Below, one piece after another: positions 46,183 through 55,175 of a stretch of 64,000 nt of DNA (the stretch's first letter is position 1; the number at the start of each line of letters is the position of its first letter). Location: the NCBI RefSeq assembly GCF_902459745.1, contig NZ_CABPSJ010000003.1, positions 434,001 to 498,000 of the forward strand. Direction: 5' to 3'. This DNA is from Pandoraea communis (GTDB taxonomy: Bacteria > Pseudomonadota > Gammaproteobacteria > Burkholderiales > Burkholderiaceae). Under the pieces are notes generated by a model. The model was not told where the DNA came from. It was given only the letters and a program-made list of their open reading frames with translations, and did not search any database. Position numbers and translations under genes: made by a program.

Positions 46183-46629
46183 TCAATGTGAGATGCCGAC
46201 AGGTACGCGGCCGACGCTGGCATTGACTTTCAGGCTCGTCGTCTGCAAGCCCGGCGCGAGGGACGGCGGCGAGTTGGGTGAGTAGGCCGACGCTGTCACA
46301 GTCGGGCGTGGCTGGGCCGGCAAAGTCGCTGATGCCTGAGTTGGCTTGGGTGCCGGCGCTGGAGGAATGACTTCGTCCCACAGACGAACGTTGTTGGCTG
46401 TGGTTGTGGTGGTGTTGACGGGTACGACGACGACCGGTGTCGCGCCAGACAGATTGGCGACGACACTTTGCTGCAGGTTCGCCGCACGAGTGTTGGCGAG
46501 CAGCATGTCGCTCACGGCGACCGGGACACCGGCAATGCCGGTAATGTCGGCCTGCGCAGCACTTGCAAAGCACGCAGCTGCCAAGCTGAACGTGGCACTG
46601 CGCATCGTCTTGATGGTGATCTTGAACAT
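46183..46629 (-). CDS. Small exported protein, paralogue of the first Fap-like operon gene
   Basis: A 148-residue exported protein, signal peptide ending SAAQA (27). It shares with the protein at 39742-40299 the segment VSDMLLANTRAANLQ (39-53; compare IDDEQLGSQRGRNLQ) and NNVRLWDEV (79-87; compare NGVTLWDEL), in the same order. A Pro/Ala/Thr-rich C-terminal half follows. A GGGGGG ribosome site precedes the ATG at 46629; a longer frame upstream is not plausible. It is transcribed opposite to the operon and diverges from the LuxR-type gene, so it is probably expressed under other conditions. Function unknown. Confidence 0.75.
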   Translation of the reverse strand: MFKITIKTMRSATFSLAAACFASAAQADITGIAGVPVAVSDMLLANTRAANLQQSVVANLSGATPVVVVPVNTTTTTANNVRLWDEVIPPAPAPKPTQASATLPAQPRPTVTASAYSPNSPPSLAPGLQTTSLKVNASVGRVPVGISH

Positions 46630-47025
46630 AGCGTGCCCCCCGGCCTCCGCGTGCTGTCCTCCCAACACTGCTTGTATTCTATTGCGCGATTTGAGAAAAG
46701 AAAGGGAAAAAAGTAATAGCGGAATCTCCGAAAATTGAGTAAATAATTTACGCAGATCGCGGTTTGTCGCGCTGAGGCAACAATGATCGGCATTATCGAG
46801 AGGGGAACGTGCCGCCATGCGGGCTTCACGCGTAAACTCGGCCGAAAGCGAGGTGACGCCTGATGCGTAAAGTATGACGAACACCTGAGGATTTCCTCGG
46901 TTTTCGTGCTGGCGACGGGGGATGTTTACCATTCCTGAGCTGGCAAATGAGGCATGCGGCGGGCGTGACAAAAAAAAGCGGGGGACGGCAGTACTACGGT
47001 GCTGACCGGAACGACAGGGGAAACC
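46630..47025. other. Divergent intergenic region at the right edge of the Fap-like locus
   Basis: 396 bp between the minus-strand paralogue and the LuxR-type gene. It is A+T-rich around 46680-46760. I found no sigma-54 core in either direction and no strong -35/-10 pair. A G-rich segment (46976-46984) precedes the regulator. Confidence 0.5.
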
Positions 47026-47751
47026 ATGCGTGTGCTGGTCGTAGGTGAGGCTGCCACCTGGCTGGGCGGCCTGCAAATCGCGTTGCAAACCGAAGCGAAC
47101 GCGATACCGCCGGTCTTGCGTCATGTCGGCGATGTGACGGTGCAGGACTGGCTCTGGTTACGCGAATTGCCTTCGCGGCGCGCGCTCGTACTCGAAGAAT
47201 CGGTGGCCCGTACGCCGGCTGTCGACACCCTGTGTACGACGGCGGCCGAATGTGTGCCGCCGGTGCCCGTCATCGTCATCGGCGATGCGGGTTTTCCCGA
47301 TGAGATCATTCGCTGGCTCCAGGCGGGCGTTGCCGCATGCCTGCCTTGGCCGAATTCGGTCGCGCGAATTCGTTCGGTCTTCGATCTTGCGTTCTCGGGG
47401 GGACGATTCGTGCCGGAGGAAGCGCTCTCGGCGTTACTCGTGCTCTGGCGGCAGGAGGCCATGGGAGAGGCGTTGCCGCTCTCGCGTTTGCCGGTGTTCC
47501 CGCTGGGGGGCGACAAGGCGACACAACTGGCCGAATCGGCGCTGCTCGGCATCTCCCAGCGGCAGTACGAAATTCTCGCGCTGCTCTCGCGCGGGTTATC
47601 CATCAAAACGATCTGCCAGCAACTGGTGATTTCCGAGGGGACCGCCAAGACGCATGTCTCCGCCCTGTATCGGCGGCTCGGCGCGCGCAATCGCGGCGAG
47701 GCCATTTATATTGCAGCGCAGCGCGGGGCGCGTCATCTGTTCGAAACATGA
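47026..47751 (+). CDS. LuxR-type response regulator with degenerate receiver
   Basis: A 241-residue DNA-binding protein. The N-terminal 130 residues follow the receiver pattern (MRVLVVGEAATWLGGLQIAL, RRALVLEESVARTP, VPVIVIGDAG), but the acidic pair is replaced by Gly-Glu and the phospho-acceptor Asp by Glu57, so classical phosphorylation is doubtful. A LuxR/GerE helix-turn-helix lies near 170-230 (LSIKTICQQLVISEGTAKTHVSALYRRL). AGGGGAA precedes ATG 47026. It flanks the Fap-like operon, so control of matrix or amyloid genes is a reasonable inference; BldD/CsgD-type atypical receivers are comparable. Confidence 0.85.
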   Translation: MRVLVVGEAATWLGGLQIALQTEANAIPPVLRHVGDVTVQDWLWLRELPSRRALVLEESVARTPAVDTLCTTAAECVPPVPVIVIGDAGFPDEIIRWLQAGVAACLPWPNSVARIRSVFDLAFSGGRFVPEEALSALLVLWRQEAMGEALPLSRLPVFPLGGDKATQLAESALLGISQRQYEILALLSRGLSIKTICQQLVISEGTAKTHVSALYRRLGARNRGEAIYIAAQRGARHLFET

Positions 47752-47954
47752 GATATCGCCGATGCGCCGTTCGATCGGACTTCGGATCGATTTGACTCGG
47801 AACTTTCCAGGATCTGCTGCGAGGTTATTGGCCGATAGCCGAGTGTCGAATTACTATACGAACTTCATTTGCCACCCATTTGCACAGGCGTTGCCCTCGG
47901 GCGGCGTCGCGAAGTCGATGGTGATGGCCGTCGCAAGGCACAGGAGTCTACGCG

Positions 47955-49280
47955 TTGTCCAAGTCGTCCAAGCCGTTTGAATCTGCATTGCCGCAAGGTC
48001 CTGCCACGGCGTCTACGGCCTTCGCCGCCGGCACGTCTCCCGAATCTTCCGCCTCGCCTGCCGCCAGTGGCGCCGGCTTGCCGGCGCGTGGTGCGCTCGC
48101 TGGCGTGAAAGTCCTTGAACTCGGCACGCTCATCGCCGGCCCGTTTGCCGCGCGCATGTTGGGCGAGTTCGGGGCCGAAGTCATCAAAATCGAAGATCCG
48201 CAGCATGGCGATCCGCTTCGCAAGTGGCGCAAGATGCACCCCGATGCAGGAGGCACATCGCTCTGGTGGGCAGTGCAGGCTCGCAACAAGAAATCGGTGA
48301 CGATCAACCTCAAGTCCCCCGAGGGGCAGGAGATCGTGCGTAAGCTCGCGGCACAGGCCGACATCGTGGTCGAGAATTTCCGTCCCGGTTTGCTCGAGCG
48401 GTTCGGGTTGGGGTACGAACAACTGTCGGCCGAGAATCCGGGGCTCGTGATGGTGCGCCTGTCGGGATATGGACAGACGGGGCCGTATCGCGACCGGCCC
48501 GGCTTTGGCGCGATTGCCGAGTCGATGGGCGGGCTGCGTCACATTACGGGCTATCCCGATCTGCCGCCGCCGCGCATCGGTATCTCCATTGGCGATTCCA
48601 TTGCGGCATTGCACGGCGTGATCGGCGCGATGATGGCGCTGCATCACCGCAACGTGAACGGCGGGCGAGGACAGGTGGTCGACGTCGCATTGTATGAGGC
48701 CGTCTTCAACCTGATGGAAAGCGTGGTGCCGGAATACAGCGTGGCCGGCATGGTGAGAGAACGAACGGGCGCGTCGCTGCCCGGCATCGTGCCCTCGAAC
48801 ACCTATCCCTGTGCCGACGGCATGATCGTCGTGGGGGGCAACAGCGACCCGATCTTCAAGCGCCTGATGCATGCCATCGGGCGCTCCGATCTGGCAGAAG
48901 ATCCCGCGCTGGCGCACAACGATGGCCGTGTGCCGCGCACGCAGGAAATCGACGAGGCGATCGGCCACTGGACGCGCGGGCGCTCCATCGACGAAGCGCT
49001 GGCCGTGTTGCAAGGGGCAGATGTGCCTGCGAGCCGTATCTACACCGTAGCCGACATGTTCAAAGATCCGCAGTTCATCGCGCGTCAGATGATCCAGCGA
49101 CACACGTTTCCGGATGGCACCCCTATCGATTTGCCTAACGTCACGCCGAAGCTATCGGACACGCCTGGCCAGACACAATGGCTCGGCCCGGCACTGGGTG
49201 CTCACACGGACGAAGTGCTTGGGCAACTGGGTTATGATGCCGGGCAAATCAAGGCACTGCGCGAGGGTGGCGTCATCTGA
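47955..49280 (+). CDS. CaiB/BaiF-family (class III) CoA-transferase
   Basis: A 441-residue enzyme of the family III CoA-transferases, which move CoA between carboxylic acids. After a variable Ser/Ala-rich N-terminus (1-45), conserved blocks appear: VLELGTLIAGPFAARMLGEFGAEVIKIE, NKKSVTINLKSPEG, VENFRPG, SGYGQTGPYRDRPG and PVDVALYEA-type residues. The start is TTG at 47955, supported by AGGAG at 47942-47946; no in-frame ATG gives a complete domain. Substrate is not readable. The ABC importer that follows after 107 bp in the same direction may bring in its substrate. Confidence 0.9.
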   Translation: MSKSSKPFESALPQGPATASTAFAAGTSPESSASPAASGAGLPARGALAGVKVLELGTLIAGPFAARMLGEFGAEVIKIEDPQHGDPLRKWRKMHPDAGGTSLWWAVQARNKKSVTINLKSPEGQEIVRKLAAQADIVVENFRPGLLERFGLGYEQLSAENPGLVMVRLSGYGQTGPYRDRPGFGAIAESMGGLRHITGYPDLPPPRIGISIGDSIAALHGVIGAMMALHHRNVNGGRGQVVDVALYEAVFNLMESVVPEYSVAGMVRERTGASLPGIVPSNTYPCADGMIVVGGNSDPIFKRLMHAIGRSDLAEDPALAHNDGRVPRTQEIDEAIGHWTRGRSIDEALAVLQGADVPASRIYTVADMFKDPQFIARQMIQRHTFPDGTPIDLPNVTPKLSDTPGQTQWLGPALGAHTDEVLGQLGYDAGQIKALREGGVI

Positions 49281-49387
49281 ACCGACGCGATCACGCGCAG
49301 TATCACGGGGCGTGGCACTCGCCGCGATCCGCGAATAACAAGCACGTCAGACGAAGAAAGAACGCTGCAACCACGGAGACAAACACT

Positions 49388-50419
49388 ATGCAAAGACGTC
49401 AGTTCGTCACGGCACTGGCCGCCACCGGCCTGATCGGCACGGGCATTCGCCCGGGCTTCGCCCAGGGCAAGCCTGAAAAGACCAAGGTCGCGATTGCCGT
49501 CGGCGGCAAGAATCTGTTCTATTACCTGCCGCTTACGATTGCCGAACGTCTGAATTACTTCAAGGACGAAGGGCTCGACGTCGAGATTTCCGACTTCGCT
49601 GGCGGCTCGAAGGCATTGCAAGCCCTCGTGGGCGGTAGTGCCGATGTGGTATCGGGTGCTTACGAACATACGATCCTGTTGCAGGCGAAAAATCAGTACA
49701 TCCGAGCGTTTGTCCTGCAGGGACGCGCGCCGCAGATCGTCTTCGGTGTGTCGAACAAGACCATGCCGAACTACAAGTCGCTGGCCGACCTGCGCGGCAA
49801 GAAGATCGGCGTGACGGCGCCGGGTTCGTCGACGAACATCATGGCGAACTTCGTGCTTGCCAAGGGCGGTGTCAAGCCCAATGAGGTGGCGTTCGTCGGC
49901 GTCGGTGCGTCGTCCGGGGCGCTTGCTGCAATTCGCTCGGGCAATATCGACGCCATCGTCAATCTCGATCCGGTGATCACCATGCTGGAGCGCGGTAAGG
50001 AGATTCGTGTGATCTCGGACACGCGTACGCTCAAGGAAACGGTGTCGGTGTTCGGCGGAAACATGCCGGCGGGGTGTCTGTATACGAACGAATCGTTCAT
50101 TCAGAAGAATCCGAACACGACGCAGGCGCTCACGAATGCCATGGTGCGTGCGCTGCGCTGGCTCCAGACGGCAGGGCCGTCGGACCTCATCAAGACGGTG
50201 CCCGACGCCTATCTGCTCGGTGACCGCGCGCTGTACCTCGATGCGTGGAGCCGCGTGAAAGAAGCCATTTCGCCGGACGGCCTGATTCCTGCGGATGGCC
50301 CGGCGACCGCGCTACGCACGTTGCAGGCGTTTGACGAGACGGTCAAGGGCAAGTCGATCGACCTGTCGAAGACGTTCACGAATGAGTTCACCAAGAAGGC
50401 CGATGCCAAGTACAAATGA
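49388..50419 (+). CDS. ABC transporter substrate-binding protein (NMT1/SsuA-like)
   Basis: A 343-residue periplasmic binding protein with a twin-arginine-like or Sec signal (MQRRQFVTALAATGLIGTG). The NMT1/SsuA-type fold is seen in YYLPLTIAERLNYFKDEGLDVEI, GSADVVSGAYEHT and KKIGVTAPGSSTNIMANFVL. Related proteins bind sulfonates, nitrate, taurine or pyrimidine precursors; the ligand here is unknown. Its stop overlaps the ATPase start by ATGA, indicating an operon. Confidence 0.9.
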   Translation: MQRRQFVTALAATGLIGTGIRPGFAQGKPEKTKVAIAVGGKNLFYYLPLTIAERLNYFKDEGLDVEISDFAGGSKALQALVGGSADVVSGAYEHTILLQAKNQYIRAFVLQGRAPQIVFGVSNKTMPNYKSLADLRGKKIGVTAPGSSTNIMANFVLAKGGVKPNEVAFVGVGASSGALAAIRSGNIDAIVNLDPVITMLERGKEIRVISDTRTLKETVSVFGGNMPAGCLYTNESFIQKNPNTTQALTNAMVRALRWLQTAGPSDLIKTVPDAYLLGDRALYLDAWSRVKEAISPDGLIPADGPATALRTLQAFDETVKGKSIDLSKTFTNEFTKKADAKYK

Positions 50420-51231
50420 TGACTGCGCCGGCGCTTAGTTTCGACAGTATTTCGTGTACGTTTGTCGCGCGAGACGATCGCTCGAAACGTTACACCGCGG
50501 TGGCCGATACCTCGCTCGATATCGCGCCGGGCGAGTTTGTCTCGGTCGTTGGCCCGACGGGGTGCGGCAAATCGACGTTGCTCAACGTCGCTGCCGGGCT
50601 GTTGGCGCCATCGTCCGGCACCGTCAAGGTGTTTGGCGAAACGCTCAAAGGCATCAACTCGCGCGCGGGCTATATGTTTCAGGCCGAAGCATTGATGCCT
50701 TGGCGCAACGCCATCGACAACGTGAGCGCAGGTCTCGAATTCCGAGGCGTGACGCCCGAGGAAGCGTCGGTGCGCGCAAACGAGTGGCTCAAGCGTGTGG
50801 GGTTGGGCGGGTTCGGTGATCGTTATCCGCACCAACTCTCGGGCGGCATGCGCAAGCGTGTCGCCATGGCGCAGACGCTGATTCTCGATCCGGACATCAT
50901 TTTGATGGACGAACCGTTCTCGGCACTCGATATCCAGACGCGTCAGCTCATGGAAAACGAGTTGCTCGAGTTGTGGGCAGCCAAGCGCCGTGCGGTGCTG
51001 TTCATCACGCACGATCTGGACGAAGCGATCGCGCTATCGGACCGTGTCGTGGTGCTTGCGGCAGGGCCGGGCACGCATCCCATCGGGGAATTCCGGATCG
51101 ATCTGCCACGTCCGCGAGATGTGGCGGAAATTCGGAATCATCCGCGCTTCACCGAACTGCATGCTCAGATTTGGGACGTGTTGCGCGAGGAGGTGCTCAA
51201 GGGCTATGCGCAACAGTTGAAGGCTGTCTGA
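50416..51231 (+). CDS. ABC transporter ATP-binding protein (SsuB/TauB type)
   Basis: A 271-residue ATPase: Walker A GPTGCGKST, Q-loop MFQAEALMPW, signature LSGGMRKRVAMAQ, Walker B IILMDEPFSALD and switch FITHDLDEA. It starts at ATG 50416 overlapping the upstream stop; ATG 50419 is an alternative. It belongs to the nitrate/sulfonate/taurine importer ATPases and energises the permease at 51394. Confidence 0.92.
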   Translation: MMTAPALSFDSISCTFVARDDRSKRYTAVADTSLDIAPGEFVSVVGPTGCGKSTLLNVAAGLLAPSSGTVKVFGETLKGINSRAGYMFQAEALMPWRNAIDNVSAGLEFRGVTPEEASVRANEWLKRVGLGGFGDRYPHQLSGGMRKRVAMAQTLILDPDIILMDEPFSALDIQTRQLMENELLELWAAKRRAVLFITHDLDEAIALSDRVVVLAAGPGTHPIGEFRIDLPRPRDVAEIRNHPRFTELHAQIWDVLREEVLKGYAQQLKAV

Positions 51232-51237
51232 ATCGTC

Positions 51238-51351
51238 ATGTGTGATATCTCAGGGCTCGTGATAGGTGTGTGCGGCTGGGCGCGCTGGCTGGACTGGATG
51301 GAATGGTTCAATTTGCCGGACGGCTTTGGCTTGTTCGATTGGCCCATCTGA
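51238..51351 (+). CDS. Possible Trp-rich 37-residue small ORF
   Basis: An ATG at 51238, six bases after the ATPase stop, opens a 37-codon frame ending TGA 51349-51351. The product would contain five tryptophans and several Phe/Leu (GWARWLDWMEWFNLPDGF), an amphipathic, membrane-active-looking peptide. The in-frame end of the ATPase could couple its translation. No homologue is recognised and no strong ribosome site is seen; it may be chance. Confidence 0.25.
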   Translation: MCDISGLVIGVCGWARWLDWMEWFNLPDGFGLFDWPI

Positions 51352-51393
51352 TTCGCCTGGTGGCTTGTCTGATATTCCCGGAATTCGTTCGTC

Positions 51394-52212
51394 ATGCGTA
51401 ATCGTTCGTTCATGCGCCACCTGCGTTTGTGGCAATGGCTGCTGCTGGTGGTGGGTTTTCTCGTCTGGTACGTTCTCACGAGCCCGACGCTGCTGCCCGC
51501 GTTCTATTTCGACAGCCCCGACAAGGCGGCTTTTTTCTTCGGTGAGCCGCAGAAGGTGCTGCTCCAGATCTGGCAATGGTTTGTCAGTGGCGAGATCTAT
51601 CTTCATCTTGGCGTCACGCTGGTGGAGACGGTGCTCGCCTTCGCGATCGGTACCGTGTTCGGGTTGGCTGTGGGGCTTTGGCTTGCACTCTCGCCAAGTG
51701 CGGGGGCGCTGCTCGATCCCTACATCAAGGCGGCCAACTCGATGCCTCGCGTCATCCTCGCGCCGATCTTCGGTGTGTGGTTCGGGCTTGGCATTTGGTC
51801 GAAAGTGGCGCTGGGCGTGACGCTGGTGTTCTTCATCGTGTTCTTCAACGTCTATCAGGGCGTGAAAGAGGTGAGCCCGGTCGTGCTGGCGAATGCGCGC
51901 ATGCTAGGGGCGAATCAGCGTCAGTTGTTGCGTCGCGTGTACCTGCCGAGCGCTACCAGTTGGGTGTTCTCCAGTCTGCACAACTCCGTCGGACTCGCGT
52001 TCGTGGGGGCCGTGGTCGGGGAGTACCTCGGCTCGGCGCGAGGCGTCGGTTATCTGATCCTGCAAGCGGAAGGAACCTTCGACATCAACGCGGTCATCGC
52101 CGGGGTGCTGATTCTGACGGCGTTTGCGCTCGTGCTCGATGGGCTGGTGGGGGTGGTTGAGCGGCGTTTGCTTGTCTGGCAGCCGCAAGCCGGAGAGACC
52201 GAGAAGATGTAA
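51394..52212 (+). CDS. ABC transporter permease (SsuC/TauC type)
   Basis: A 272-residue inner-membrane permease with about six helices. The coupling motif lies in EVSPVVLANARMLGANQRQLLRRVYLP, and the segment NSMPRVILAPIFGVWFGLG is typical of the NitT/TauT group. It completes a binding protein-ATPase-permease importer. ATG 51394 is used; ATG 51412 is possible. The 162-bp gap from the ATPase gene is unusual for such an operon. Confidence 0.92.
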   Translation: MRNRSFMRHLRLWQWLLLVVGFLVWYVLTSPTLLPAFYFDSPDKAAFFFGEPQKVLLQIWQWFVSGEIYLHLGVTLVETVLAFAIGTVFGLAVGLWLALSPSAGALLDPYIKAANSMPRVILAPIFGVWFGLGIWSKVALGVTLVFFIVFFNVYQGVKEVSPVVLANARMLGANQRQLLRRVYLPSATSWVFSSLHNSVGLAFVGAVVGEYLGSARGVGYLILQAEGTFDINAVIAGVLILTAFALVLDGLVGVVERRLLVWQPQAGETEKM

Positions 52213-52385
52213 CGGCGTGTCGGGCCGTTCGGCGGGCGTAGTTTCACCGCCGGCGGCCATGACCGATTGGCGGCAAACTTGTGGCAGGACCGTGGCAAAA
52301 CTGTCGACGCCGTGCCGTGGCGAAGACGCGACCGATGCCGCTATGGCGTCATATCCGAGCACCTTTCCTCGGTTACAATTGCCGC

Positions 52386-53147
52386 ATGCGAATCCTGCTC
52401 AGCAACGACGATGGGTATCAGGCGCCGGGCCTGGCCGCGCTATATGAGGCGCTGGCACCGCTTGGCGACATTACCGTGGTGGCACCCGAACAGAACTGTA
52501 GTGGTGCGTCCAATTCTCTGACCCTGCAACGACCGCTTTCCGTGTTCAAGGCGGGCAACGGTTTCACGTTCATCAACGGCACGCCGACCGACTGTGTGCA
52601 CGTGGCGCTGACCGGGCTGCTCGACGAGCGGCCCGATATCGTGGTCTCCGGCATCAACAATGGCCAGAACATGGGCGAAGACACGTTGTACTCCGGTACC
52701 GTGGCAGCGGCCACCGAGGGTTTTCTCTTCGGCGTTCCTTCGTTCGCGTTCTCGCAAGTCAACAAAGGCTGGGATCATCTGGAAAGCGCAGCGCGTGTAG
52801 CGCGCGAGATTGTCGAGCGTTATATGGAGCGCCCGCTGGGGGCCCCCTTCCTTTTGAACGTCAATATCCCCAATTTGCCGTACGACCACCTGAAGGGCTC
52901 GCTCGCGACGCGTCTTGGGAAAAGACACCAATCGCAGCCAGTGATCCGTCAGGAAAGCCCGCGCGGCGAAACGATTTACTGGATCGGTCCGGCCGGCGAT
53001 GCTCGCGATAGCAGCGAAGGCACGGATTTCCATGCCGTGGCGCACGATTACGTCTCGGTCACCCCCTTGCAACTGGATCTCACGCATACCGCACGACTTG
53101 GCGTCGTGCACGATTGGCTGGCCAGCGCAGGGGTGGCCCAACGATGA
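52386..53147 (+). CDS. surE: 5'/3'-nucleotidase SurE
   Basis: A 253-residue stationary-phase nucleoside monophosphatase and exopolyphosphatase, exactly the E. coli length. The metal-site start [16 protein letters not shown] and the [19 protein letters not shown] block are diagnostic. ATG 52386 is chosen by this strict N-terminus. There is no Shine-Dalgarno sequence; a TACAAT (52374-52379) lies six bases upstream. It heads the classic surE-pcm-nlpD-rpoS cluster and overlaps pcm by four bases. Confidence 0.96.
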   Translation: MRILLSNDDGYQAPGLAALYEALAPLGDITVVAPEQNCSGASNSLTLQRPLSVFKAGNGFTFINGTPTDCVHVALTGLLDERPDIVVSGINNGQNMGEDTLYSGTVAAATEGFLFGVPSFAFSQVNKGWDHLESAARVAREIVERYMERPLGAPFLLNVNIPNLPYDHLKGSLATRLGKRHQSQPVIRQESPRGETIYWIGPAGDARDSSEGTDFHAVAHDYVSVTPLQLDLTHTARLGVVHDWLASAGVAQR

Positions 53148-54292
53148 CGACATCGCCGAAGCGTTTTCCTCTTCCTCTTGCCGAAGTCATGACGCGCCGG
53201 CAACGCAAGGCGCCGGTGCTCGACAAGGCGTCGCGGGCCAGTCCCGCCGGTGCACCGCCTGCCGCGATGACGCGGGGCACTGCGCCTGCGAACCCGGGAA
53301 ATGGAAAGCCGACGGCGAACGGAAGTGCTTCCGCCGCGACGCATAACAGCCTGCGAGCTGCTTCCACGCCGATGGCAGGGGCTTCGGCCCGGCCCGGCGG
53401 CGCGCACGCGCCGCACTCGGTCGTGCCGAAAGGACTTGCAAGACCAGCGTCGGCACCGCATGCTCAGCCAGCGTCGCATCCCACGAAAAGCGCTCCTCGG
53501 CCCGCCGCCAAGGTGCCGGGCGCGGGTGTCGCTCAGAAGGGGAGTGCGCCAGGTGCGAAGAGCGCGGTGCGCAGTGCGATGCCTGGGAAGGTTTCGACTG
53601 GCGGCACAGCCCGTGCCGGCACATCGGCCCTTGGCAGTTCGCCCGATGGCATCGGGCTGACGTCGGATCGGGTGCGGGCGCGAATGGCTGAACGCGTGGC
53701 GGCGTCGGGCGTCAAACACCCGGGCGTGCTGGCGGCGCTGGCGACGGTGCCGCGTCATGGGTTCGTGGATGCGGCGCTTGCTAATCAGGCTTATGAAGAC
53801 GCCGCGTTGCCGATCGGGCACGGACAGACCATTTCGAAGCCGTCGGTCGTCGGGCGCATGATCGAATTGCTGCTTGGCGGGGGGCGTCCACTGGAGAAAG
53901 TGCTGGAAATCGGCACGGGTTGCGGCTATCAGGCGGCGGTGTTGTCATGCGTGGCACGCGACGTCTATTCCATTGAGCGCGTTCGTCCGCTGCATGAGCG
54001 GGCAAAGGCCAACCTGCGGCCCTTGCGGGTGCCCAATATTCGCCTGCACTACGGCGATGGGCGTCTGGGCCTGCCGGCCGTCGCGCCTTTCGACGGCATC
54101 GTCATCGCGGCTGCCGGACTGGAAATTCCGGACGCGCTGATCGATCAGCTTGCGGTCGGCGCACGTCTTATCGCCCCGGTGGGTGGTGAGCAACAGATTT
54201 TGACCCTCATCGAGCGCGTCGGTGCGCGCCAATGGCGCGAGACGCAGCTTGATAGGGTGTTATTCGTCCCCTTAAAATCGGGCATCATTTAA
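53144..54292 (+). CDS. pcm: Protein-L-isoaspartate O-methyltransferase with long N-terminal extension
   Basis: Repairs isoaspartyl residues in aged proteins by SAM-dependent methylation. The C-terminal ~205 residues are a standard PCMT domain: [37 protein letters not shown] motif [14 protein letters not shown] and [15 protein letters not shown]. The preceding ~175 residues are Ala/Pro/Gly/Lys/Ser-rich and probably disordered; E. coli Pcm (208 residues) lacks them. ATG 53144 overlaps the surE stop. The extension stays in frame to the domain, so it is likely translated. Confidence 0.93.
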   Translation: MTTSPKRFPLPLAEVMTRRQRKAPVLDKASRASPAGAPPAAMTRGTAPANPGNGKPTANGSASAATHNSLRAASTPMAGASARPGGAHAPHSVVPKGLARPASAPHAQPASHPTKSAPRPAAKVPGAGVAQKGSAPGAKSAVRSAMPGKVSTGGTARAGTSALGSSPDGIGLTSDRVRARMAERVAASGVKHPGVLAALATVPRHGFVDAALANQAYEDAALPIGHGQTISKPSVVGRMIELLLGGGRPLEKVLEIGTGCGYQAAVLSCVARDVYSIERVRPLHERAKANLRPLRVPNIRLHYGDGRLGLPAVAPFDGIVIAAAGLEIPDALIDQLAVGARLIAPVGGEQQILTLIERVGARQWRETQLDRVLFVPLKSGII

Positions 54293-54323
54293 GCCCGTCG
54301 GGCCTATTCTGCGGAGGATTTGA

Positions 54324-55160
54324 GTGAATTTGCGAGCGGGTTTCCAACAACGCGTCGCCAGTGTCCTGTTGCTGAGCATGCTGGCAGCGTGTGCATCGCG
54401 ACAAGTCGGGGCGCCGGTCGTCGACCGTACCGTAGGCGGTACGACGACCGACAGCAATGTGCCGGGCACCGCGCCCGTCATTGACAACACACCGGTGCCG
54501 GCCGGGTATTATCGCGTCAAGCCGGGTGATCGCCTCTATCGCATCGCGCTGGAGAACGGTCAGAACTATCGCGACATCGCGCGATGGAACAATATTCAAA
54601 ACCCGGACCAGATCGAAGTCGGTCAGGTACTGCGTGTGAAGCCGCCGGCAGGCGACACAGGTACGCCGGTGCCGGCACCCGTGGCCAGCACGCCGTCGTC
54701 CGCGAGCAGCAATCCGGCATCGGTGCCGCCCGCTGTGGTGACACCGCCGGCCAGTTCGTCGGCATCGGCGGCACCGTCTGCCGTGTCGAGTGGCGAGTTG
54801 CAGCTTTCGTGGCCGGCCAAGGGCAGTGTCGTGGGCCGTTTCGACGATTCGAAGAATAAAGGCCTGAACATCGCTGGCAGCACCGGCGATCCCGTCTATG
54901 CGGCGGGCGCGGGTAAAGTGGTGTACTCGGGAGCCGGCCTGCGTGGCTATGGCAACCTTGTCATCATCAAACACGATGCCACCTTCTTGACGGCGTATGC
55001 GCACAACCGCACACTGTTGGTCAAGGAAGGCGACTCCGTGACGCGGGGTCAGAAAATTGCCGAAATGGGTAACTCGGATGCAGATCGTGTCATGCTGCAC
55101 TTCGAGGTGCGCCGTGACGGCAAGCCAGTGGATCCGATGAAGTATTTGCCGCCTCAATAA
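54324..55160 (+). CDS. nlpD: NlpD-type lipoprotein (LysM plus degenerate M23 domain)
   Basis: A 278-residue outer-membrane lipoprotein with lipobox LAAC (Cys23). A LysM domain (YYRVKPGDRLYRIALENGQN) binds peptidoglycan; a Pro/Ala/Ser linker follows, then a C-terminal LytM/M23 domain (GLNIAGSTGDPVYAAGAGKVV, MLHFEVRRDGKPVDP) missing the first zinc His/Asp, as in E. coli NlpD, which activates amidase AmiC rather than cutting itself. Start is GTG 54324 with GCGGAGG upstream. In other proteobacteria the main rpoS promoter lies inside nlpD. Confidence 0.94.
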   Translation: MNLRAGFQQRVASVLLLSMLAACASRQVGAPVVDRTVGGTTTDSNVPGTAPVIDNTPVPAGYYRVKPGDRLYRIALENGQNYRDIARWNNIQNPDQIEVGQVLRVKPPAGDTGTPVPAPVASTPSSASSNPASVPPAVVTPPASSSASAAPSAVSSGELQLSWPAKGSVVGRFDDSKNKGLNIAGSTGDPVYAAGAGKVVYSGAGLRGYGNLVIIKHDATFLTAYAHNRTLLVKEGDSVTRGQKIAEMGNSDADRVMLHFEVRRDGKPVDPMKYLPPQ

Positions 55161-55175
55161 ACTAGGCAGGGTCGA

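Noticed and set aside
46905-47025. Sigma-54 or sigma-70 promoter for the LuxR-type gene
   Set aside because: Candidate TGGCAAA and GTGACA elements lack a correctly spaced partner.
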